Assembly (NCBI GenBank): GCA_005116945.1
Contig: SWDH01000044.1
Location: forward strand, 60,972-124,971
Length of the DNA stretch: 64,000 nucleotides
Direction: 5' to 3'
Source: Nitrospira sp.
GTDB lineage: Bacteria; Nitrospirota; Nitrospiria; Nitrospirales; Nitrospiraceae
The translations under genes were made by a program, and so were the position numbers. The notes beneath the pieces are model-generated. The model did not search any database. It was not told the origin of the DNA and was given only the letters and a program-made list of their open reading frames with translations. This document shows positions 15,312 to 24,052 of the stretch, one piece after another (the first letter of the stretch is position 1; each line of letters starts with the position of its first letter).

Positions 15312-16211
15312 TTATGACGAGAGGTCCTTGCGGGTCGATTCGACGATTGCCATGACTGTCGGGTGTTTGAGTCGACGTTCCACCGTAATAGCGTAGAACC
15401 GTTGCTTGATCGAAGTTATTCGCCCCAGCACCTCAACCTGATATTGCCGACGGATCTCCTTCTCCAGAGCTGTCGAACCGGGAAAGATCCCATAGCCTTC
15501 ATGGCCAAACGCTTTCAAAGTCGCGCTGTCTTCAATTTCTCCAACGAGCTGAGGATGAAGGTCGTTTCGGATAAACCAGTCATCCAGGAGGCGCCGCAGC
15601 GTGGCGTTGGCGGTCGGCAGCAAGAACGGAGCGCCTTCCAATGATCGTGGAAAGTTTCGGCGATACTGTCTCGCCAATTTCGTCATGGCAAAGAGCGTTA
15701 CGCTCGATTCTCCCATTAAATGACTATAGGCCTGCACCTTGATGTTCGGAGGTGCAGGGGTATCGGCGATGACAAGATCCAGGCTGTGAATAGCCAGATC
15801 CGCCAACAAACGGTCCAGCTTGTCTTCCCAACACACGACACGGGTGGCGCGGGATACCTTGAACGCGGATTTCAGCAACTGCGAGGCAAGCAGCTTCGGT
15901 ACGGCATCGGCGATGCCCACGACCAATCGCATGGGCTTATCACTGCCACGACCCTTGACGGTGTTCATCAGATCCTGCCCCATCGAAAAGATATCCTCCG
16001 CGTAGTTGAAAACGACGCGACCCATCTCCGTCAATACTAGATATCTTCCTGAACGCCGAAACAGTTTTTCACCCAGCGCGTCTTCCAGCAACCGAAGCTG
16101 CGCGCTGATGGTCGGCTGAGACAAGCGTAACTCCTCACCGGCCTTGGCGACGGTTCCGTGTTTGGCGACCGACCAGAAATACAAGAGGTGGTGATAGTTC
16201 AACCATTCCAT
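15312..16211 (-). CDS. LysR-type regulator, NhaR-like
   Basis: This 299-residue LysR-type activator closely follows the NhaR subgroup. It opens MEWLNYHHLLYFWSVAKHGTVAKAGEELRLSQPTISAQLRLLEDALG, the winged-helix DNA-binding domain. An effector domain with typical NhaR phrases (IADAVPKLLASQLL, CWEDKLDRLLADLAIHSLDLVIAD) follows. NhaR responds to sodium and pH in enterobacteria. In other bacteria such proteins sit beside varied stress genes, and no antiporter is present here. It is divergent from the secreted protein gene at 16342 across a 130-bp region, which probably holds its operator. Confidence 0.88.
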   Translation of the reverse strand: MEWLNYHHLLYFWSVAKHGTVAKAGEELRLSQPTISAQLRLLEDALGEKLFRRSGRYLVLTEMGRVVFNYAEDIFSMGQDLMNTVKGRGSDKPMRLVVGIADAVPKLLASQLLKSAFKVSRATRVVCWEDKLDRLLADLAIHSLDLVIADTPAPPNIKVQAYSHLMGESSVTLFAMTKLARQYRRNFPRSLEGAPFLLPTANATLRRLLDDWFIRNDLHPQLVGEIEDSATLKAFGHEGYGIFPGSTALEKEIRRQYQVEVLGRITSIKQRFYAITVERRLKHPTVMAIVESTRKDLSS

Positions 16212-16341
16212 GGCGCGGGAGCATACATCGAAATATCAGATGTTTCAAGATCAGTTTATCTATTTTTCAATGCATCGGTTCATTGCTATCGTGATCTCGA
16301 CACGTGAAGCGCGAAACAAAAACTGAACCGGAGGTGTCATC

Positions 16342-16695
16342 ATGGTGACTAGACAGACAGGGTTTGCAATGCCGGCACTGGCACTCACTGTCTTCCTGTT
16401 CAGCACGCCGGCGTGGGCCGATTTAGGCTCTCGATTCGGTCTTCCGCCTATCCAGAGCCACCAGACAGAGATCGTGCAAGAAGGACAACCCTCTAGTGCT
16501 GAATCGAGAACCACGCACCATGATGGTCTGTCGCCGGACTCACGCAAGGCGAGGGATCTCAATTTGAAAAGCCCCGGAGGGGGAATGGATGCTCCACGTA
16601 CAACGAATCCGCACGCAACGTTCAATAGCATCAAGCCGGATGAACGCCAAGAGCATGACGTAAGAGGTAGCGGCATTCCGCTTTGGCGCTGGTAA
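16342..16695 (+). CDS. Secreted hypothetical protein
   Basis: A 117-residue protein with a signal peptide (cleavage probably after AWA) and a mature part rich in Ser, Pro, Gly, His and Arg with little predicted order. I recognise no family. A good ribosome binding site (CCGGAGGTG) precedes ATG 16342. It is divergent from the NhaR-like regulator and so is a candidate target of it. It is followed 78 bp later by a small winged-helix-like gene. Confidence 0.65.
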   Translation: MVTRQTGFAMPALALTVFLFSTPAWADLGSRFGLPPIQSHQTEIVQEGQPSSAESRTTHHDGLSPDSRKARDLNLKSPGGGMDAPRTTNPHATFNSIKPDERQEHDVRGSGIPLWRW

Positions 16696-16773
16696 AGACG
16701 GTCTTCGCGGAATGCGCAATGCTGTAGGTTCTCCAACGCCAGGCGGCTCGTGCCGTAAGAATGGAGCAAGACC

Positions 16774-17013
16774 ATGATCGATGTGACTCGACAGAGCGAC
16801 GTCGCCCATCGAATACTCGCGGTGCTCACCGATCAATCCGGTCTTCTCCTGGAAGAGCTACTCGATCGGTGTCCTGATGCCACGTGGAATCAAGTCTTCG
16901 CTGTGGTGGATCATCTTAGTCGCATCGGAGAGATTCGCTTGACTGCCAAAGGTATGGGGAAGTACCACGTGGCTCTTTCGGTTGTTCAGCAACATCCGAA
17001 AATCCATCAATAG
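16774..17013 (+). CDS. Small winged-helix-like protein
   Basis: A 79-residue protein with the pattern DVAHRILAVLTDQSGLLLEELLDRCPDATWNQVFAVVDHLSRIGEIRLTAKGMGKYHVAL. This reads as a complete winged helix: helix 1, the recognition-type helix pair, then a two-stranded wing. It could be a DNA-binding protein or a protein-interaction module, and no ligand domain is attached. A purine-rich stretch (AATGGAGCAAG) lies upstream. It precedes the carbonic anhydrase gene on the same strand, with a gap of 181 bp. Confidence 0.68.
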   Translation: MIDVTRQSDVAHRILAVLTDQSGLLLEELLDRCPDATWNQVFAVVDHLSRIGEIRLTAKGMGKYHVALSVVQQHPKIHQ

Positions 17014-17194
17014 ATCAAGGGTCGGAGCGATGGCCCTGGGTGAATCTCTCGCTGGTCGACGGCAATTCGCTATAGAACATCAGGCGTATCGAATACCTGG
17101 ACAAGAATATTCTCGGCATCATGAGCATCGAGGAAAATCTACAAAAACACAGTCAAGAGAGGCATCTTGGCGCACTCACACAAAGGAGAAATCC

Positions 17195-17941
17195 ATGAAC
17201 AACCAACAGGACTCACGTGTGTCCGGTATGTCACTGAATCGACGCAGCTTCCTCACAACCTTAGGCGTCGCGACTGCCGCCGGACTGCTCGGGTTCACCC
17301 CGGACAGCAACCTCGCTTACGCTGACGCATTGAGCAAAGAGCAGCGCGAGAAGATGACGCCTGATGAGATCATTGGGTACGCGAAGATGGGGAATGAACG
17401 GTTCCGCGCTGGCCTGCGAAAGAACCGCGATTTCCTTCGCGAGCAAATGACCAGCGCCAAGGGCCAACATCCAGCTGCGGTCGTTCTCAGTTGCGTTGAT
17501 TCTCGCGCACCCGCCGAAATTATCCTCGACCTCGGTATCGGCGACATGTTCAATTCGCGCGTAGCCGGCAACATCGCGAACGAGGACATCCTCGGCAGCC
17601 TGGAATTCGCCTGCGCCGTGGCTGGCAGCAAAGTGGTGCTCGTGATGGGCCACACTGCATGCGGCGCGATCAAAGGAGCAATTGACAAAGTCCAACTCGG
17701 GCACCTCACCGGGCTGCTGGAAAAGATTCGCCCGGCTGTCGAAGCAACCCAATACGACGGCGAACGCACGTCGAAGAATGACGCCTTCGTGAACGCCGTC
17801 GCTCGCAAGAACGTGGAATTGACGATCGCCGGTATCCGCGCAAAAAGCCCTTTACTGAAAGAACTAGAAACGAAAGGCAGCATCAAGATCGTAGGCACGA
17901 TGTATGACCTGGGCACGGCCGGGATTGAATTCATCTCGTAA
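17195..17941 (+). CDS. Tat-exported beta-carbonic anhydrase
   Basis: This 248-residue beta-class carbonic anhydrase interconverts CO2 and bicarbonate. The zinc ligands and active-site dyad are complete: Cys100, Asp102 and Arg104 in CVDSR, and His153 and Cys156 in HTACG. The N-terminus carries a twin-arginine signal (NRRSFLTTLG, Arg16-Arg17, then a hydrophobic stretch), so the enzyme should be folded with zinc in the cytoplasm and exported to the periplasm. ATG 17195 is supported by the preceding AAAGGAGAAATCC. The frame is open upstream but has no similarity. A 7-bp-arm palindrome (CATGTCG/CGACATG) follows the stop at 17949-17963. Periplasmic beta-carbonic anhydrases are uncommon but known. 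Confidence 0.93.
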   Translation: MNNQQDSRVSGMSLNRRSFLTTLGVATAAGLLGFTPDSNLAYADALSKEQREKMTPDEIIGYAKMGNERFRAGLRKNRDFLREQMTSAKGQHPAAVVLSCVDSRAPAEIILDLGIGDMFNSRVAGNIANEDILGSLEFACAVAGSKVVLVMGHTACGAIKGAIDKVQLGHLTGLLEKIRPAVEATQYDGERTSKNDAFVNAVARKNVELTIAGIRAKSPLLKELETKGSIKIVGTMYDLGTAGIEFIS

Positions 17942-18235
17942 GGGCGCGCATGTCGCCGACATGAACGCGAAAAGCGGCCATCGGCGCACCTAGGTTGAGC
18001 AAGGACAACCGCCCCGATAGGACGCAAGGATTGGGGAACGGCGAAGACACGAGAGCAGAGGAACGAGAGAATCGACGCGGTTGATTCATACCGTTGCCCC
18101 TGAGAGGCCGGTGACGTGCTGCCGCGTCACAATGTGAACACTGCCCCGGCCTCGCCAATTAACGGAACGCGCTGTGACACGTCGCTCCAAAACCGTATCA
18201 ATGACATGGGGCGCGCGATTGCAAGGGAGGCTGGA

Positions 18236-18742
18236 ATGTTCAATGCCCCAGTGACACGACCGATCGGCGCGCTCTACGCTTGGATGGAGCGTCTCGATCG
18301 GTGGGGATACGTGACTGTGGGGTTCAGCTTGCTGGGTATCAGCATAGGAATATTCGCCCATAGCTGGCTCGTATTTGCCCGTTCGGTCAATGAACATTCA
18401 TTTTTGCTGAATGCGATCACCCTCGTGAATAATCTCCTTTTGGTGGTCATTCTGCTCGAACTGTTCCGAACCATTGTGCGTTTTCTGGAGACAGATATTC
18501 TTCGTGTCGAGCCGTATTTGGCCGTGGGCATTATCGCTTGCATAAGACGGATGCTGACCGCCAGCGCGGAACTCGGCGATCTGCGGAATGTGACAGCAGA
18601 GTTCTTTGCGAACTACCTGAAAGATGTTGCGCTGGACACGATCACTGTCACTCTCCTGATCGTCGGAATCTACATACTGAGGGCGCGCCCCATCCGGTCC
18701 GATCAGCACGATGTTCCCCTTGGTTCCGAGAAGAAGGACTGA
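18236..18742 (+). CDS. PsiE-family membrane protein
   Basis: A 168-residue integral membrane protein of the phosphate-starvation-inducible PsiE family (function unknown). It has about four membrane segments: VTVGFSLLGISIGIFAHSW, FLLNAITLVNNLLLVVILLELF, the FLETDILRVEPYLAVGIIACIRRML region characteristic of the family, and DTITVTLLIVGIYIL. I chose ATG 18236 because GGGAGG lies 7 nt upstream; an earlier start at 18116 is open but without similarity. It lies between the periplasmic carbonic anhydrase and the cysD-like gene on the same strand. Confidence 0.82.
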   Translation: MFNAPVTRPIGALYAWMERLDRWGYVTVGFSLLGISIGIFAHSWLVFARSVNEHSFLLNAITLVNNLLLVVILLELFRTIVRFLETDILRVEPYLAVGIIACIRRMLTASAELGDLRNVTAEFFANYLKDVALDTITVTLLIVGIYILRARPIRSDQHDVPLGSEKKD

Positions 18743-18784
18743 GCACCCTCAAAATCCCCAGGCCAAATCGACAGAGAGGTCTCG

Positions 18785-19582
18785 ATGAACCACTCGCGCC
18801 AGCTGGAAGATCAGAGCGTCTATATTCTCCGCGAGGCCTATAAACACTTCGACCATCTCGCCATGCTCTGGTCGATGGGCAAGGACTCGACGGTGCTGCT
18901 CTGGCTGGCCTGTAAGGCCTTCTTGGGACATGTGCCGTTTCCCCTCGTGCATATCGACACAGGCTATGAGATGCCTGAATTGACCGACGATCGGGACCGG
19001 CTCTACCGCGAGTGGCGGCTTAATCTAATCGTCGGTCAGAACAAAGAGGCCCTAGCTGAAGGCATGAATCACACGGTCGGACGCGTGACTTGCTGCTCAG
19101 CCCTGAAGATCGAGGCGCTGAAACAGACCATTGCCAAACATGGGTGGACTGCCGTCATCCTCGGCATTCGCGCGGATGAGGAAGGCACTCGGGCGAAAGA
19201 ACGTTACTTCTCGCTCCGGGACAAACATGGGGAATGGGATTTCCGCGACCAGCCACCCGAACTCTGGGATCAGTATAAGACAGCGTTTCCCACCGGTTCT
19301 CATGTGCGCGTGCATCCCCTGCTGGATTGGACTGAACTGAATATCTGGAAGCACCTCGAACTCGAACGGATTCTCTTGCCAAACCTCTACTTTGACAGAG
19401 GCAACGGTACCCGTTATCGAAGCCTTGGCTGCGTGCCCTGCACAGGGACGGTGCCGTCCTGTGCCACCACCATTCCGCAAATCATTATGGAGTTGCGAAC
19501 CACCACAGTTGCTGAACGAGCTGGTCGAGCCCAGGATGAAGGTCGTGGCATGGAAACGCTTCGGAAGCTGGGACACATGTAG
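18785..19582 (+). CDS. cysD: CysD-like sulfate adenylyltransferase small subunit / PAPS reductase family
   Basis: A 265-residue PP-loop ATP pyrophosphatase of the CysD/CysH family. The ATP-binding loop is [51 protein letters not shown] and the late [19 protein letters not shown]...[11 protein letters not shown] box all match CysD, the catalytic half of ATP sulfurylase. CysD normally pairs with the GTPase CysN, which is absent here. A C-terminal cysteine set ([12 protein letters not shown]) and VTCCSALK are additional, and could hold a cluster or metal. It may be a solitary CysD homologue with a different substrate. The ribosome binding site GAGAGG precedes ATG 18785. Confidence 0.82.
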   Translation: MNHSRQLEDQSVYILREAYKHFDHLAMLWSMGKDSTVLLWLACKAFLGHVPFPLVHIDTGYEMPELTDDRDRLYREWRLNLIVGQNKEALAEGMNHTVGRVTCCSALKIEALKQTIAKHGWTAVILGIRADEEGTRAKERYFSLRDKHGEWDFRDQPPELWDQYKTAFPTGSHVRVHPLLDWTELNIWKHLELERILLPNLYFDRGNGTRYRSLGCVPCTGTVPSCATTIPQIIMELRTTTVAERAGRAQDEGRGMETLRKLGHM

Positions 19583-19763
19583 CTCTGCGTCCACCTTCTT
19601 CGAGCAGGCCATCCATACCCATTGGAATAGTCTGCTTCCCTCTGGCGCACGGCATACAGGTTTTCGCCCAGCCTTCAGTTTGTGCGCAGATCCGTCATGC
19701 GTCCTCACACATCGTATTACTCTATGGAATAGAGACAAACTATCTATTTGTCTATGAAGGAAT

Positions 19764-19791
19764 CGTCCCATATGCTGTCAATCATGGGACG
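19764..19791. promoter_or_regulatory. Inverted repeat upstream of the response regulator
   Basis: CGTCCCAT and ATGGGACG form perfect 8-bp arms around a 12-bp spacer, ending 21 bp upstream of the response regulator start. A second imperfect one (GACAAA...TTTGTC) lies just before it, around 19734-19752. Either could be an operator or an RNA hairpin; no gene is present in 19583-19812. Confidence 0.45.
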
Positions 19792-19812
19792 GCAAAAGGG
19801 AGGTGAACAGTG

Positions 19813-20238
19813 ATGAACGGCGTCGCGCCACACGGCCATCGGATTCTCATTGTAGACGACAACGAAGACATGAGACAGGCGTTGATCGCTGTGTTGACAC
19901 TGCGGGGATACCACTGTGTAGCAGCCGATCACGGAGAGTCCGCCCTCCGATGTTTGGACACCGATCGGTTTCATCTCGTGATTTCAGATTATCAGATGCC
20001 CGTCATGGACGGAATTCAATTCCTCGAGACATTGAAGAAACGCCCAACTCCTTCCCCTCCTGTGATTCTACTGACCGCGAGCACGAGCGAAGAACTCTGG
20101 AGGCGAGCGTTTGAGTTAGGCGCGTATGTGGTGATTCTCAAACCCTTTGCTACGCAGGAGCTCGTCGCCGTATCGGCTCGCGCAATAGAGAGCCGCGATC
20201 TCAATTTGGTTCCGTTCAGTAAGCTGGAAGGCAATTGA
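19813..20238 (+). CDS. Receiver-only response regulator
   Basis: A 141-residue stand-alone receiver (CheY-like) domain. The acidic pocket is ILIVDDNED, the phospho-acceptor is in VISDYQMPVMDG, and the switch residues are LLTAS and ILKPF. No output domain follows, so it must act by protein contact or in a phosphorelay. No histidine kinase is in the window. GGGAGGTGAACAGTG precedes ATG 19813. It lies 50 bp upstream of the DUF2934 gene, with the RND pump gene beyond, suggesting a common transcript. Confidence 0.9.
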   Translation: MNGVAPHGHRILIVDDNEDMRQALIAVLTLRGYHCVAADHGESALRCLDTDRFHLVISDYQMPVMDGIQFLETLKKRPTPSPPVILLTASTSEELWRRAFELGAYVVILKPFATQELVAVSARAIESRDLNLVPFSKLEGN

Positions 20239-20287
20239 AGTAGCCACGTGTCCGGCCGAATGCGGCCATTAACGAGGAGGTGAACAC

Positions 20288-20494
20288 ATGAGCCGAAGAG
20301 AAAAGAAGGGGGGAAGCGGTGAAAATGGTGCGGTGAACGGCACTTCGTCTGCGGGGGAGCTGCTGAACAGAATCAACCAGCGTGCCCACGAGCTCTACAG
20401 ACTTCGCGGAGAAGCTCATGGGCACGACACGGAGGATTGGCTCGAAGCGGAGCGACAGATCTGGGCGGAAGTTGCAACCGGATCCGGAGGATAA
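20288..20494 (+). CDS. DUF2934-family small protein
   Basis: A 68-residue protein whose second half matches the DUF2934 pattern: ELLNRINQRAHELYRLRGEAHGHDTEDWLEAERQIW. Such proteins are short, of unknown function, and often found in environmental bacteria beside stress or regulatory genes. A strong ribosome binding site (GAGGAGGTGAACAC) precedes the ATG. It sits between the response regulator and the RND pump on the same strand. Confidence 0.78.
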   Translation: MSRREKKGGSGENGAVNGTSSAGELLNRINQRAHELYRLRGEAHGHDTEDWLEAERQIWAEVATGSGG

Positions 20495-20642
20495 GACCAA
20501 TGTTTCACGCGGAACTCAGTTCACACATCGCGCGTCCGAATTCGGATATCGAATCAGGAACGCAAATGGGAAGCCCACGGGTTGCTTCCCTACAAATCAG
20601 CGAAACGGTTGGGAATCTGAAAGGGCAACGGGGGACACAGGC

Positions 20643-23600
20643 ATGATGGAGAAATGGCTGGATGCCGTACTACGTCACCGCGTGTTAATCCTCATTCTGG
20701 CCGGTCTGCTGGGGTGCGGCGGGCTTTACGCCTTTAAATCGCTTCCCGTTGACGCCTTCCCGGACGTCACCAATACACAGGTTCAAATTCTGACTCAAGC
20801 TCCGGGGCTTGCCCCTACGGAAGTAGAACGGTTCGTGACCTACCCCATTGAGTTGCAATTGATGGGCATGCCAGGCCTGACCGAGGTTCGATCGTTATCC
20901 AAGTTCGCGCTGTCACAGGTGACCGTGGTCTTCGAAGATTCCGTCGACATCTACTTCGCGCGCCAGCTTGTCTTAGAGCGACTCGTAGAGGTGCGGGAGC
21001 GCCTGCCGTCTGGCCTGGACCCGGTCATGGCCCCGGTCACGACGGGACTGGGCGAGATCTATCAGTATTATCTCGACACTCCCTCCTCACAGCCTACGCC
21101 CTCTGACGAATCCTCACTGACTTCCATGAGGACAGTACAGGACTGGATTCTGCGCCCACTTTTGAAGACGATACCCGGAGTAATCGAGGTCAATGCCATC
21201 GGAGGTTTCGTCAAGCAGTACCAGATCCTGGTCGATGCGGCCATGCTTCGGAAGTACGATTTGGATTTCTACAGCCTGTTCCAGACCGTGGCCAGAAACA
21301 ATCAGAATGTCGGTGGAAACCTTCTGGAACGCCATGGAGAAAAGTACCTGATTCGAGGAATCGGGTTGCTGCGCACCACTGCCGACATTGAAGACATTGT
21401 GGTCAAGGAAACAGGTGGGACTCCGGTGTTTCTCCGTGATGTGGCGGAGGTGCGGGTCGGCCATGTGGTTCGGCACGGTGCAGCCGTGTTGAACGGCGAA
21501 CGGGAGGTCGTTGCCGGCGTCGTCCTGATGCTGCGCGGCGCAAATGCGAGGACAGTGGTTGAGGCGGTCAAAGAACGAATCGAAGAGATCCATCGAGGAG
21601 GCCTCTTGCCGGACGGCTTACGCCTCGTCCCGTTCTACGATCGAGGCGAACTCGTGACGGCCGCGCTTACCACGGTGCTGCGTGCACTGATCGAAGGCGC
21701 GCTCTTCGTGACGGTGATCGTCGTGCTCTTTCTTGGCCGGCTGCGTAGCGCGCTGGTGGTGATCGTCATTCTGGTCGTCGCGCCGTTGGCGACCTTCATC
21801 GCCATGCAGGTGTTCGGACTCTCCGCCAACGTGATGTCGCTCGGCGGACTCGCCATCTCGCTAGGAATGATCGTGGATCCCGCCATTATCCAAGTGGAAA
21901 ATGTTGAGCGCCACATCCACCGCATGGCAGACGCAGCTCGGGGATCCGTTGCCGAGCGCCTCCAAGTTGTACGGCAAGCCGTGCTCGAAGTGCGGAAACC
22001 GAGCCTCTTCGGAGAGTTGATCATTGCGCTTACGTTCGTTCCGCTGCTGTCGCTGGTCGGCATGGAGGGCAAGTTGTTCACGCCGTTGGCGCTGACGATC
22101 ATGCTCGCGTTGATCGTTTCGCTCGTGCTGTCCTTCACTCTCGCTCCTGTGTTGTGCTTCGTGCTTGTTCGGAGTGCATCGCACCGCGACACCGCGCTCG
22201 TCCGCTGGGTGTCACGAGCCTATGTACCGGTGTTGCGCTGGTCGCTCGCCCATCGAGGGTTAGTGCTGAGCGCGGCGGTTGTCCTGTTCTGTTGCACACT
22301 CGCGCTCGTGCCCTTCCTGGGGACCGAATTCATTCCGATCATGGACGAAGGGGCGATTACGCCACAGACCGTCCGCTTGCCGAGCATCGCGTTGACCGGA
22401 TCGGTCGAAGTGGAAAAGCAGGTCCACCGAGCGATCCTGGAGTTTCCACAAGTTCGCCAGATCGTCGGCAAGATCGGACGATCGGAAATCGCAAACGACC
22501 CGCAGGAGCCGAATGAAAGCGATCCCGTCGTAACCTTGCATCCGCGCGATACTTGGCCGACCTATCGGAGTAAGGCCGAGCTGGTGGATGCGATGCGCCG
22601 GCGGCTGGCACAGATTCCGGGAGTCTCCATTCTTATGAGCCAGCCGATTCAAGGGCGAGTGGACGAATTGATTTCCGGCGTCCGGACGGAGGTGTCGATT
22701 AAAATCTTCGGGGACGATCTGGATGTGCTGCGCGAGAAGGCCGAGCAGACTGCGTCGGTGATGAAAACCGTCGCGGGTGTGCAGGACATCAAAGTCGAGC
22801 AGATTGCCGGGCAGCCCTACCTGAACGTGGCCATCGACCGACACAAAATCGCGCGTTATGGCCTGAACGTGTCGGAGGTTCAGGAAGTCATCGCCTCAGC
22901 GCTCGGAGGTCAGTCCGCCACCTACCTATACGAAGACGTGCGCCGATTCCAATTGATCCTCAGATTGCCCGAGGACCAGCGCAACAGTGTCCAGGCCATC
23001 CGAGACATCATGATTCGAGTTCCGGTCGGCGCGGTGATTCCGCTCAGTGAGTTGGCGACTGTCGACGTGCAAGACGGCCCGGTGCACGTCAGCCGTGAGC
23101 ATGCGCAACGGCGCATCTTCATCGGTTTCAACGTCGAGGGACGAGACATCGGAAGCGTGGTCGCGGAGGGTCAACGCAAGATGGCCGAACGCATCCATCT
23201 GCCTGATGGATACAGGATCGTTTGGAGCGGCGCGTTTGAGAACATGCAGCGCGCGCTGGCCCGACTGCAGCTCATCGTACCGGTGACGATCGTCATCATC
23301 TTCTTCCTGCTTTTTTCGACGTTCGGCTCGGTGCGTGCTGCGGCACTGGTGCTCATGAACTTGCCGTTGGCGCTGATCGGCGGAGTGTTGGCCCTCTGGA
23401 TTACCGGGCAATACCTGAGCGTCCCGGCGTCGATCGGTTTCATTGCGCTCTTCGGTGTGGCTGTGCTCAACGGAATCGTGTTGGTCTCGTACATCAACCA
23501 TCTGAGAAGTGACGGGTACACGAAGGAAGAGGCCGTGATACAGGGATGCAGGCTGCGGCTCCGGCCGGTATTGATGACGGCATTAGTGGCGCTCCTGGGG

Positions 23601-23813
23601 CTGCTGCCTATGGCGTTTGCCCAAGGGATCGGGGCCGAAGTCCAACGCCCGCTGGCTACCGTGGTCATCGGCGGGCTTATCAGCAGCACCTTCCTCACCC
23701 TCATCGTGCTGCCGGTCGCGTATCTTTGGCTCGGCGACAGCGAAGAAACCCGTTCGGTATTTCCACAGGAAAGGAGCACTTGCGATGACCGAGAATTGGT
23801 TCGGCAAGATTGA
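20643..23813 (+). CDS. RND-family heavy-metal-efflux-type transporter (CusA/CzcA-like)
   Basis: A 1056-residue RND inner-membrane pump subunit of the heavy-metal efflux type, exporting a cation from periplasm or cytoplasm using proton influx. The opening MMEKWLDAVLRHRVLILILAGLL and PVDAFPDVTNTQVQILTQAPGLAPTEVERFVTYPIE are hallmarks of CzcA/CusA. The TM4 proton-relay Asp and the following Glu are present in GMIVDPAIIQVENVERH; the Pro after Asp is unusual. C-terminal helices include FGVAVLNGIVLVSYI. I start at ATG 20643; upstream in-frame codons overlap the DUF2934 gene in another frame. The periplasmic adaptor and outer membrane factor genes are not adjacent. The stop overlaps the next gene by 29 bp. 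Confidence 0.92.
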   Translation: MMEKWLDAVLRHRVLILILAGLLGCGGLYAFKSLPVDAFPDVTNTQVQILTQAPGLAPTEVERFVTYPIELQLMGMPGLTEVRSLSKFALSQVTVVFEDSVDIYFARQLVLERLVEVRERLPSGLDPVMAPVTTGLGEIYQYYLDTPSSQPTPSDESSLTSMRTVQDWILRPLLKTIPGVIEVNAIGGFVKQYQILVDAAMLRKYDLDFYSLFQTVARNNQNVGGNLLERHGEKYLIRGIGLLRTTADIEDIVVKETGGTPVFLRDVAEVRVGHVVRHGAAVLNGEREVVAGVVLMLRGANARTVVEAVKERIEEIHRGGLLPDGLRLVPFYDRGELVTAALTTVLRALIEGALFVTVIVVLFLGRLRSALVVIVILVVAPLATFIAMQVFGLSANVMSLGGLAISLGMIVDPAIIQVENVERHIHRMADAARGSVAERLQVVRQAVLEVRKPSLFGELIIALTFVPLLSLVGMEGKLFTPLALTIMLALIVSLVLSFTLAPVLCFVLVRSASHRDTALVRWVSRAYVPVLRWSLAHRGLVLSAAVVLFCCTLALVPFLGTEFIPIMDEGAITPQTVRLPSIALTGSVEVEKQVHRAILEFPQVRQIVGKIGRSEIANDPQEPNESDPVVTLHPRDTWPTYRSKAELVDAMRRRLAQIPGVSILMSQPIQGRVDELISGVRTEVSIKIFGDDLDVLREKAEQTASVMKTVAGVQDIKVEQIAGQPYLNVAIDRHKIARYGLNVSEVQEVIASALGGQSATYLYEDVRRFQLILRLPEDQRNSVQAIRDIMIRVPVGAVIPLSELATVDVQDGPVHVSREHAQRRIFIGFNVEGRDIGSVVAEGQRKMAERIHLPDGYRIVWSGAFENMQRALARLQLIVPVTIVIIFFLLFSTFGSVRAAALVLMNLPLALIGGVLALWITGQYLSVPASIGFIALFGVAVLNGIVLVSYINHLRSDGYTKEEAVIQGCRLRLRPVLMTALVALLGLLPMAFAQGIGAEVQRPLATVVIGGLISSTFLTLIVLPVAYLWLGDSEETRSVFPQERSTCDDRELVRQD

Positions 23814-24042
23814 AGGCTGTCTCCTGCTGCTTGCCACTATGATGTGCTGGCTCGGTGTGCTCTCGGCTGGCCCATCGAGTGACCGGCTCGATGAAGAACA
23901 GGTCGTGCGGATGTATCGAGACGTGGTGCCCGCCACCGTATTCCTCGCCTCCTCCTACACCACCGGCAACGGCCGTAGTTCGATGAGGCCCATAAAGGGG
24001 GTCGGGAGTCTTTTCTCGACAGGAGTGTCTCGCATTCGGTAG
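23785..24042 (+). pseudogene. Truncated secreted protein, possibly serine protease N-terminus
   Basis: From ATG 23785 (AAAGGAG upstream) the frame gives 85 residues. There is a hydrophobic signal/anchor (CLLLLATMMCWLGVLSAGP), then SDRLDEEQVVRMYRDVVPATVFLASSYTTGNG. That last stretch resembles the start of HtrA/trypsin-like proteases, before the catalytic domain. The sequence then runs into a family A repeat (23994-24014), after which the residues look random and soon stop. I read it as a gene cut by the repeat/transposase module. It overlaps the pump gene by 29 bp and was probably co-translated with it. The protease identity is a guess. Confidence 0.55.
23994..24014 (+). repeat. REP-like family A, copy inside the truncated gene
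   Basis: AAAGGGGGTCGGGAGTCTTTT marks the point at which similarity of the truncated gene ends, 39 bp before the transposase remnant starts. Confidence 0.8.
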
Positions 24043-24052
24043 AAGATGGCCC

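Noticed and set aside
16212..16341. Possible LysR operator (CAATG...CATTG near 16269)
   Set aside because: Only 5-bp arms and not a clear T-N11-A site; chance is likely, so not listed as a feature.
20382..20642. Long N-terminal extension of the RND pump
   Set aside because: It overlaps the DUF2934 gene in another frame; RND pumps begin with the short tail and first helix found at 20643.
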